Below, piece after piece: positions 1 to 5,680 of a stretch of 7,035 bases of DNA (position 1 is the stretch's first letter; the number at the start of each line of letters is the position of its first letter). The notes beneath the pieces were generated by a model, which was given only the letters and a program-made list of their open reading frames with translations, searched no databases and had not been told where the DNA came from. Both the position numbers and the translations under genes were made by a program. The DNA is from Alphaproteobacteria bacterium (lineage in GTDB: Bacteria > Pseudomonadota > Alphaproteobacteria > Sphingomonadales > Sphingomonadaceae), in contig JAQGLH010000115.1 of the NCBI GenBank assembly GCA_028293005.1, forward strand, positions 1 through 7,035, in the 5' to 3' direction.

Positions 1-1051
1 TGCCGCCCTCGCGCATGCGATCGAGCACCCGATCGAATTCCGGGCGATCGGCGAGCCATTCGGCCTGGAGCGAGAACAGCCGCGCGAACGGCTGGTTGAA
101 GAAGATCAGGCTGCGATCGCGCCCGAACTGCGCCACGCCCGCCGATAGGCGATCGAGCATGTCGCGCTGGGCGCGGACGAAACGGGCGAGATCGGCGCGC
201 GCCTGCTCGCGATCCTCGACGTCGATCGCGAAGCCGGCGACACCGTGGGTGCCGAGCGGCACCTCGACGACGCGCATCATGCGCCGCTCGCCGGCGATCG
301 TTGCCGGGACCGTGCGCGCTGTAGCTTCGCCCTTGCCGCGCACGTCGGCTGCTTGCTCGACCGGGTTCCTGCCCTCGTCTTCGTCGACGAGCTCGATTCC
401 CGCGCGGATCACCGCAAGCGCGTCGTCCGCCTCGACCGCCTCGACATAGGCGCTGTTGACCATCGCGAGCGCGAGATCGGGGCCGCGATGCCAGATCGGA
501 AACGGAGCAGCCTCGATCAATCCCGACAAGGCGTCGAGCGCGGACGCCAGGCGCTCCCCCTCGCTCCGTAATGCCGTGATCTGCTCTTCAGTGTCGGTCG
601 CATCGATGAACCACAACAGCACTGCGCCCGGCGGCATCGGCGGCGGCGCCGGAGACCCGCGCACTAGAAAGACCCGCGTGGAACCCTCCGGGGCGACCGC
701 GTGAGAGAAATTGCCGCCCCCGATCGAGACGTCTCGCAGACGAGCCGCAAGCCCCGCCGCGTCGGCGGCGCGCAATCGCGCAAAGGCCTCCTCCACCCTC
801 GCGGGCACCGCCTCCAGCCCCAGCAGATCGAACACCCGCGGCGGCCCTTCGACCGTGCCGTCAGGGTGGACCAAGAGCGACAGCGCCGGGCTAGCACCAA
901 GCAGCATCGCCGCGCCCGAAAGCTCGCGGCTCTGCCCGGCGGCATCCCGACGGCGCCGTAGACCCACAAAGGTCGCCCAGGCTGCGATCCCAAGCCAGAG
1001 GCCGCAGAACAGGGCGATCGTTGCGAGCGCCGCGCGCGAGAATTCAACCAT
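1..1051 (-). CDS. Membrane-anchored multi-PAS sensor protein, probably a histidine kinase (3' end beyond window)
   Basis: An uninterrupted frame of 350 codons runs leftward from the ATG at 1051-1049 and leaves the window still open. An in-frame stop at 1108-1106 lies upstream, with no other ATG between, so this start is favoured, although no strong Shine-Dalgarno is visible. Residues about 9-31 are one hydrophobic segment (ALFCGLWLGIAAW inside it) followed at once by RRRR (32-35), which predicts a single anchor with the rest in the cytoplasm. Residues about 44-150 look like a degenerate PAS domain, including a Pro-rich turn (PAPPPMPPG, 134-142). Residues about 170-280 are a second PAS domain (AAPFPIWHRGPDLALAMVN). 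A third starts near 300 (LSAGVAQFGRDRSLIFFNQ). In alphaproteobacteria this architecture usually continues into HisKA and HATPase domains, but neither the phospho-accepting His nor the ATP-binding part is in view, so 'kinase' is inferred. A diguanylate cyclase or other PAS output is possible but less likely. It is divergent from the receptor gene; a functional link is not shown. Confidence 0.82.
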   Translation of the reverse strand, partial: MVEFSRAALATIALFCGLWLGIAAWATFVGLRRRRDAAGQSRELSGAAMLLGASPALSLLVHPDGTVEGPPRVFDLLGLEAVPARVEEAFARLRAADAAGLAARLRDVSIGGGNFSHAVAPEGSTRVFLVRGSPAPPPMPPGAVLLWFIDATDTEEQITALRSEGERLASALDALSGLIEAAPFPIWHRGPDLALAMVNSAYVEAVEADDALAVIRAGIELVDEDEGRNPVEQAADVRGKGEATARTVPATIAGERRMMRVVEVPLGTHGVAGFAIDVEDREQARADLARFVRAQRDMLDRLSAGVAQFGRDRSLIFFNQPFARLFSLQAEWLADRPEFDRVLDRMREGG

Positions 1052-1317
1052 TAAAGGATGGCATTCGAAGACGCGTGATCCGCGGCGTGCGTGCTGCTTC
1101 GGCCATCACCGCCGTCTAAGCACTTCTCCCCGCCAGGGAAAGAGCGCGAAGCTAGGCGGCGCTTTCCCGAGTCGGAGCGCCGGCTTCACCCGCACAAGGG
1201 ACAGATGATTTCCCTATCGCAAGAGAATCACTCGACAAAAATTCCACCCAACACCGCAATAACCGCACCTGTTGCAGATGCGTGACACGCGGACGGCGTT
1301 AGTTTCTGAACTGCGTA

Positions 1318-1350
1318 TTAACCTTGAATGGAAAGGCGTTAACCTTCAAT
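1318..1350 (+). promoter_or_regulatory. Tandem 12-bp direct repeat (TTAACCTTnAAT), candidate operator/promoter of the receptor gene
   Basis: TTAACCTTGAAT at 1318-1329 and TTAACCTTCAAT at 1339-1350 match at 11 of 12 positions and start 21 bp apart, about two helical turns, which would place two protein monomers on the same DNA face. The repeat lies 49-81 bp upstream of the receptor ATG, where a promoter or operator is expected. TTAACC resembles half of the CtrA recognition element of alphaproteobacteria (full form TTAA-N7-TTAA, half form TTAACCAT), but the last part differs here. A weak promoter could also overlap it (TTGAAT 1324-1329, 16-bp gap, TCAATT 1346-1351). The repeat is seen directly; a regulatory role is inferred. 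Confidence 0.4.
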
Positions 1351-1385
1351 TCGGAGGTAATAAGCCGCTCAGACGGCCGAGCTTT

Positions 1386-1394
1386 GAAGGGAAG
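1386..1394 (+). promoter_or_regulatory. Ribosome binding site that fixes the receptor start
   Basis: The purine run GAAGGGAAG ends four bases before the ATG at 1399-1401. It supports this start over an in-frame upstream start at 1324, which would add 25 residues ahead of an otherwise normal signal peptide. Confidence 0.75.
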
Positions 1395-1398
1395 ATTC

Positions 1399-1482
1399 AT
1401 GAAACGACACGGTTTGCTTGGCACAAGCGCTCTCTGCTCCGCTGCCGCCATCAGCATTTTCACCACCTCGCCGGCACTGGCG
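1399..1482 (+). other. Signal peptide of the TonB-dependent receptor
   Basis: Residues 1-28 have a basic start (MKRH), a hydrophobic core with LLGTSALCSAAAISIF and the signal peptidase I motif A-L-A at 26-28, giving a predicted mature start at Gln29. The Cys at 13 sits in the hydrophobic core and is not followed by a lipobox-type context near the cleavage site, so a lipoprotein is unlikely. Confidence 0.85.
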
Positions 1483-4400
1483 CAAGAGGTTCCGTCCGAA
1501 ACCACGCCTCCGGCGGCGCTGAAGGGCGAGGCGGAGATCGAATCCGGCACGCCGGCGGTCAACACCGTCCAGACCGGCGACACGAGCGCCGCAGTCGGCG
1601 AACAATCCATCGTCGTCACCGGATCGCGCATTCGCCGGCCGAACCTCGAATCGACGGTGCCGATCGCATCGATCGGCGGCGAAGAATTTTTTGAAACCGG
1701 CCGGCTTTCGGTGGGAGACACTCTAAACGAGCTGCCCGCGCTGCGAAGCACGCTGGGCCAGGCCAATTCGACCGAGTCGCTCGGGACATCCGGCCTCAAT
1801 CTGCTCGATCTTCGCGGCTTGGGCATCGGGCGCACGCTGGTTCTGCAAAATGGCCGCCGCCACGTCGGCGCCGATATCCTGCTCACCGGCACCGCGGTGG
1901 ACGTCAACCAAATCCCGACCGATTTGATCGAACGCGTCGACATCGTGACGGGCGGCAATTCAGCGATCTACGGGTCGGACGCGATCGCGGGTGTCGTCAA
2001 CTTCGTTCTGAAGCGTGACTATGACGGCTTCCAGATCCGAGGCCAGAGCGGCATCAGCTCGCGCGGCGACGCCGGCAGCTATCTGGTGAGCACGGTGGCC
2101 GGCAAGAATTTCGCCGATGGCCGCGGGAACATCGCCGCCAGCTTCGAATATTCCCGTCAAAATCAGTTTCTCGGAAGCAACCGCAGCTATTATGCGGAGA
2201 ATGCGAATTTCACCGTCGTCGATACCGATCCGGCCAGTGCGCCGAGCGATAACAAGCCGGATCGCATCTTCATTAGAAACCGGACATCGCCCACGCTCAG
2301 CAGCCAGGGCTATGTGCTGTTTTTCAACGATGGGCCTTTCGCGAACCCCTATTCGTTCGAGCCCAACGGCGACCTGGTCGAGCTGACCGGCGATCGTGTC
2401 GGAATCCCGCCCTTCGGTCAGTTCGTCAATGCCAACCGGCAGGATCACCTGCGCGACATGCGACAGCTGCAGCTTCTGCCTCGCAACGACCGCTATAATT
2501 TCAACGTCCTCGGCCATTTCACGATCAGCGAAGCGTTCGAGCCGTTCTTCGAAGCCAAATATGTGAAGACGGTGTCGCGCGGCAGCGGCTTCAGCGGCCC
2601 TGCCTTCACCCAGAGCGGCTCGACGTTCGGTTCGCCGCGCGAGCGCTTCTACACCGACAATGCGTTTCTTTCCGCCCAGGCGCGGGAAATCATCAGACAA
2701 GGCTATGGTGATTATTACGGCGATTATGACACCGACGGAAATCCCTTGGGCAATGGCGTCAACGACGCGGACGAGGGCGGCTTCACGATCTGGAAGAACC
2801 TTTTAGATCTCGGCATCCGCAACGAGGTCTCCACGCGCGACACCTATCGCATCGTCGGCGGCGTTCGCGGGACGTTCAACGACGATTGGACCTATGAGGT
2901 CTCGGCCAATTACGGGCGGTTCAGGGACAGGACGCGGGTCGGCGGCAATCTGAACGTGCAGCGTTATCTGCTTGCCATCGACGCGGTCAACGATCCGGCC
3001 ACCGGCAGAATCGTGTGCCGTTCGCAGCTCGATCCTTCGACCGCCGCTCCCTATGAAAGCGCGCTCGATCAGGCTGCCGCCGCCGCGCAACTGCCGAACG
3101 ACATCGCGCAGTGCGTTCCGGTCAACCTGTTCGGCCTCGGCACGGTCAGCAATGAAGCCCGCAACTATCTGATGCAGAATACGGTCTCGCGGGGAAAGAT
3201 CACCCAGCTCGTGCTCAACGGCTTCATGTCGGGCGACAGCAGCCAATGGTTCGAACTGCCGGGTGGCCCGGTCGGGTTCGCCGTCGGCGCGGAATATCGG
3301 CGGGAGACCAATTTCTTCAAGGCCGATCCGATCGTCGAACAAGGTTTGACCTTCTACAATGCGCTCCAGACGTTCTCGTCACCGGCATTCGAGGTCAAGG
3401 AAGCGTTTGGCGAGCTTCGCCTCCCCCTACTCCGCGACAAGCCGTTCATGCATGAGCTGACGGTCTCGGGCGCAGGGCGCGTTGCCGATTACAAAGGAGC
3501 GACCGGCACCGTCTTCGCGTACAATGCCGGCGTCGATTGGGCTCCGGTTGCCGACATCCGTTTCCGTGCGACTTATTCGAAGGCCGTTCGCGCACCGAAC
3601 CTTTCCGAACTCTATCAGACGCTCGGGCAGAATTTCGCACCCGGCTTTACCGACCCGTGCTCGCTGCGGAACATCGGCAGCGGCACTGCTACCCGCGAGG
3701 CCAATTGTCGTGCCGCGGGACTCGGGCCCAATTACGACTTCCAATATATCCAATCGCTGGAGATATTGTCGGGCGGCAATCGGAACCTTACCGAGGAGAG
3801 CTCGAAATCGCTGACGGTCGGCGCGGTATTCCAGCCGCGGTTCGTGCCGGGCTTCTCGTTGTCGGTCGATTATTACGACATCAAGGTAAGCAAGGTCATT
3901 TCCTCGGTGGACGCGCAGACGATCGTCGACACCTGCTATGATTCGCCGGATCTGAACAATCAGTTCTGCGGTTTGATCCAGCGTGCCGGCGCGAGCGGGG
4001 GATCCCATCAGGAAATCCCCGGGCAGATCCTGGAAGGGACGCTTCAGGTAACGCCGCTGAACTTTGCCGCCTTGAAGGGTCGCGGCATCGACGTCGAGGC
4101 TAGCTATCGCCGCGATATCGGTATCGGCGCTCTCTCCGCCAGGCTTCTCTACACGCGTGTGCTTCAGGCGGATGAGTTCCTCGACCCGACCGATCCGGGC
4201 CGTGCCGACCAGTATCTGAAGGAGATGGGCGATCCTCAGGATCAGGCCACCCTGAAGACCGAGCTCAAAACCGGTGGATGGACGTTCGGTTACGACCTGC
4301 GGTATGTCGGCAAGCAGCTGGCGATCAACACCGCTGAATATGAGTTCTTCTTCTCGAAGCAGGGCCGTCCGGCTCAGAATCCCGACTATTCGGATCCGGT

Positions 4401-4593
4401 CTGGGCGCCAGCGCGCTGGTACCATGACCTTCGGCTTGGGTATGATGTCAAACCGAACTTCAACATCTACTTCGGTGTCGACAATGTGACCGACAAATTG
4501 CCGCCGTTCCATAACCAGGGAATTTCTGAGCAAGGCGGGATTTGGGACAACGTCGGCCGCTTCTTTTACGCCGGCGCAGTCACCAAATTCTAA
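1399..4593 (+). CDS. TonB-dependent outer-membrane receptor
   Basis: The 1064-residue protein is complete and of usual length for large sphingomonad-type TonB-dependent receptors. It is predicted to import an unknown ligand across the outer membrane using energy from TonB-ExbB-ExbD. Residues 1-28 are a signal peptide ending in ALA before Gln29. Residues 29-69 form a flexible Ala/Thr/Pro/Glu-rich linker, with no room for a FecA-like signalling domain. IVVTGSRI (71-78) is a TonB-box-like start to the plug, which runs to about 205 with the motifs LRGLG (138-142), NGRRHVG (151-157), IERVDIVTGGNSAIYGSDA (177-195) and GVVNFVLKR (198-206). The rest is beta-barrel with long loops, and the last residue is Phe (AVTKF), the usual recognition signal for barrel assembly. 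Six cysteines in the mature chain occur as three pairs (540/572, 754/770, 846/857), probably loop disulfides. A terminator follows directly, then hydroxylase and sulfotransferase genes on the same strand. The ligand cannot be told from sequence; nothing specifically indicates a siderophore, sugar or vitamin. Confidence 0.93.
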   Translation: MKRHGLLGTSALCSAAAISIFTTSPALAQEVPSETTPPAALKGEAEIESGTPAVNTVQTGDTSAAVGEQSIVVTGSRIRRPNLESTVPIASIGGEEFFETGRLSVGDTLNELPALRSTLGQANSTESLGTSGLNLLDLRGLGIGRTLVLQNGRRHVGADILLTGTAVDVNQIPTDLIERVDIVTGGNSAIYGSDAIAGVVNFVLKRDYDGFQIRGQSGISSRGDAGSYLVSTVAGKNFADGRGNIAASFEYSRQNQFLGSNRSYYAENANFTVVDTDPASAPSDNKPDRIFIRNRTSPTLSSQGYVLFFNDGPFANPYSFEPNGDLVELTGDRVGIPPFGQFVNANRQDHLRDMRQLQLLPRNDRYNFNVLGHFTISEAFEPFFEAKYVKTVSRGSGFSGPAFTQSGSTFGSPRERFYTDNAFLSAQAREIIRQGYGDYYGDYDTDGNPLGNGVNDADEGGFTIWKNLLDLGIRNEVSTRDTYRIVGGVRGTFNDDWTYEVSANYGRFRDRTRVGGNLNVQRYLLAIDAVNDPATGRIVCRSQLDPSTAAPYESALDQAAAAAQLPNDIAQCVPVNLFGLGTVSNEARNYLMQNTVSRGKITQLVLNGFMSGDSSQWFELPGGPVGFAVGAEYRRETNFFKADPIVEQGLTFYNALQTFSSPAFEVKEAFGELRLPLLRDKPFMHELTVSGAGRVADYKGATGTVFAYNAGVDWAPVADIRFRATYSKAVRAPNLSELYQTLGQNFAPGFTDPCSLRNIGSGTATREANCRAAGLGPNYDFQYIQSLEILSGGNRNLTEESSKSLTVGAVFQPRFVPGFSLSVDYYDIKVSKVISSVDAQTIVDTCYDSPDLNNQFCGLIQRAGASGGSHQEIPGQILEGTLQVTPLNFAALKGRGIDVEASYRRDIGIGALSARLLYTRVLQADEFLDPTDPGRADQYLKEMGDPQDQATLKTELKTGGWTFGYDLRYVGKQLAINTAEYEFFFSKQGRPAQNPDYSDPVWAPARWYHDLRLGYDVKPNFNIYFGVDNVTDKLPPFHNQGISEQGGIWDNVGRFFYAGAVTKF

Positions 4594-4614
4594 GAAAAAA
4601 CAGAATGTGATCTC

Positions 4615-4647
4615 AGGGCCGGCGCGCAAGCTCCGGCCCTTCTTTTT
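4615..4647 (+). terminator. Rho-independent terminator after the receptor gene
   Basis: AGGGCCGG (4615-4622) and CCGGCCCT (4633-4640) form a perfect 8-bp GC-rich stem around a 10-base loop, followed by TTCTTTTT (4640-4647). It starts 21 bases after the receptor stop codon. Only 40 bases separate it from the ATG of the hydroxylase gene, which leaves little room for a full promoter. Partial read-through from the receptor promoter is therefore a plausible source of transcription for the downstream pair. It also argues against the longer GTG start at 4607 for the hydroxylase, since that would place the hairpin inside the coding region. Confidence 0.85.
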
Positions 4648-4687
4648 GGGTAGCCGCCGCATCCTCAAGCTGCCAGAGACTGGGTCA

Positions 4688-5674
4688 ATGGGAGCAGTGG
4701 CCCCTTCATCCGGTCAAGCTGCCGAGGCGCTCGCCTCGCGCGGCCGACTGCGTGAGGCACTGGACCTGCTCAAGCGCGGCGTCGCCGGCGGCGATCCGGA
4801 CGCCGCTTTCACGCTCGCAGCCTGGTGCCTCTCGGGCCAGCATGTCGGACGCGATCTCGCGGCTTCTCGTCAGCTGTTCGGGCAGGCCGCCGCCGCGGGC
4901 CAGTCGGAAGCCGAAGCCATATTCATCGCATTCCTGGCGAACGGCACCGGCGGGGACCGCGACTGGCAGGAAGCGTTGCGGCTTCTCGCGCAGCGATCCG
5001 GCACCGTTCAGCACGCTCGGGACGAAGTCGAGTTGCTTGAGGCGATGAGGCTCACGTCCAACGGCGATCCTGCGAGCCTGCCAGAATTCGAAGCGCTCAG
5101 CAGCGGCCCGAGCGTAAAGCTCTGTCGCGGTCTCTTCACCCGTGCTGAATGCGACTATCTGATTGCCGTCGCGACACCCTTCTTCACCCCGTCGGTCGTC
5201 GTGCATCCGGTCACCGGAAAATTGGTCGAAGACCCGGTGCGAAGCTCCGATGTCGCAGCTTTTCCGCTGGCCTATGAGACGCCTGCCGTCCACGCACTGA
5301 ACCGAAGGCTGGCGGCGATCAGCGGCACGCTGCCATCGCAAGGCGAACCGCTGCAAATCCTGCGTTATCGGCCAGGCCAGCAGTATAAGGCGCACAGCGA
5401 CGCCCTCCCCGACGAGTCCAACCAGCGGATGCAAACCATCCTGGTCTATCTCAACGACGATTACACCGGGGGCGAGACGCATTTCCTGGCGAACGATCTC
5501 AAGGTGCGCGGCGCCGCCGGGGACGCCATTCTGTTCGTCAACGCGGGGCCGGATGGCCGCCCCTTCGCCGATGCGCGTCACGCCGGGCTTAGCGTCACAA
5601 GCGGAACCAAGCTGCTCGCTTCGCGGTGGATTAGGGCGCGCCCGCTTGCTCTCTCCTCACGCGCCGTGGAATAG
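4688..5674 (+). CDS. Sel1/TPR-repeat 2-oxoglutarate/Fe(II) oxygenase, prolyl-4-hydroxylase type
   Basis: This 328-residue protein is predicted to hydroxylate a peptide, protein or small substrate using Fe(II), oxygen and 2-oxoglutarate in the cytoplasm; no signal peptide is visible. Residues about 10-125 are alpha-helical repeats of Sel1/TPR kind (GDPDAAFTLAAWCLSG, then DLAASRQLFGQAAAAGQSEA), a likely protein-binding scaffold. Residues about 143-317 are the catalytic domain. It has the entry YRPGQQYKAHSDA, with iron ligands His236, Asp238 and distal His298, and Lys308 ten residues later as the expected 2-oxoglutarate carboxylate ligand. The prolyl-hydroxylase-like GGETHF (261-266) and GDAILFVN (278-285) are also present, so the active site looks intact. 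The ATG at 4688 is chosen because it lies after the terminator hairpin; its Shine-Dalgarno is weak. The sulfotransferase gene follows after six bases, suggesting one transcript and coupled translation. Family assignment is firm; proline as the target residue is inferred from similarity and could be wrong. Confidence 0.9.
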   Translation: MGAVAPSSGQAAEALASRGRLREALDLLKRGVAGGDPDAAFTLAAWCLSGQHVGRDLAASRQLFGQAAAAGQSEAEAIFIAFLANGTGGDRDWQEALRLLAQRSGTVQHARDEVELLEAMRLTSNGDPASLPEFEALSSGPSVKLCRGLFTRAECDYLIAVATPFFTPSVVVHPVTGKLVEDPVRSSDVAAFPLAYETPAVHALNRRLAAISGTLPSQGEPLQILRYRPGQQYKAHSDALPDESNQRMQTILVYLNDDYTGGETHFLANDLKVRGAAGDAILFVNAGPDGRPFADARHAGLSVTSGTKLLASRWIRARPLALSSRAVE

Positions 5675-5680
5675 GTCGTC

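Larger units (their letters stand above)
1052..1398. other. Divergent intergenic region between sensor gene and TonB receptor gene
   Basis: These 347 bases separate two divergently transcribed genes and must hold the promoters of both unless the genes are read from farther away. I see no convincing gene in it. Visible elements are a 7-bp inverted repeat (GGGAAAG at 1136-1142 with CTTTCCC at 1162-1168, no T-tract, so not a terminator), three GANTC sites (GAGTC 1169-1173, GAATC 1225-1229, GATTC 1394-1398), an AT-richer stretch from about 1200 to 1270, a tandem TTAACCTT repeat at 1318-1350 and the receptor's ribosome binding site. No canonical sigma-70 pair could be assigned confidently on either strand. 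Confidence 0.7.

Noticed and set aside
1..520. Many GATCG and occasional GCGATCGC words, considered as a dispersed repeat
   Set aside because: They fall in coding sequence and are explained by favoured codons for Asp-Arg, Ile-Ala and Ile-Glu; spacing is irregular.
664..1047. Minus-strand 127-residue frame and several plus-strand frames over 15-1208
   Set aside because: They are Arg/Ser/Pro-rich out-of-frame readings of the PAS sensor gene, whose own frame is open over 350 codons and gives clear PAS motifs and a membrane anchor.
1136..1168. Inverted repeat GGGAAAG/CTTTCCC as a terminator
   Set aside because: There is no T-tract on either side and no gene end nearby; it could be chance or part of the sensor gene's leader.
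1091..1285. 64-residue open frame in the intergenic region, considered as a precursor peptide
   Set aside because: It starts with GTG without a ribosome binding site, has no leader/core look, contains no Tyr or Cys, and its length is expected by chance in GC-rich DNA.
1324..1398. In-frame upstream extension of the receptor (25 extra residues)
   Set aside because: It would place a charged stretch in front of a complete signal peptide, it starts inside the direct repeat, and the ATG at 1399 has a well-spaced ribosome binding site.
1960..2700. 246-codon minus-strand frame opposite the receptor
   Set aside because: It is a shadow of the receptor coding frame, with low-complexity Ala/Arg/Glu/Ile composition and no recognisable domain.
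3427..4668. 413-codon minus-strand frame opposite the receptor 3' end
   Set aside because: Long antisense frames are typical opposite GC-rich coding sequence; its translation shows no domain, and it runs through the terminator and the receptor's conserved barrel end.
4607..4687. GTG start extending the hydroxylase by 27 residues
   Set aside because: The extension is made of the rho-independent terminator and has no domain similarity; the ATG at 4688 begins directly before the helical repeats.
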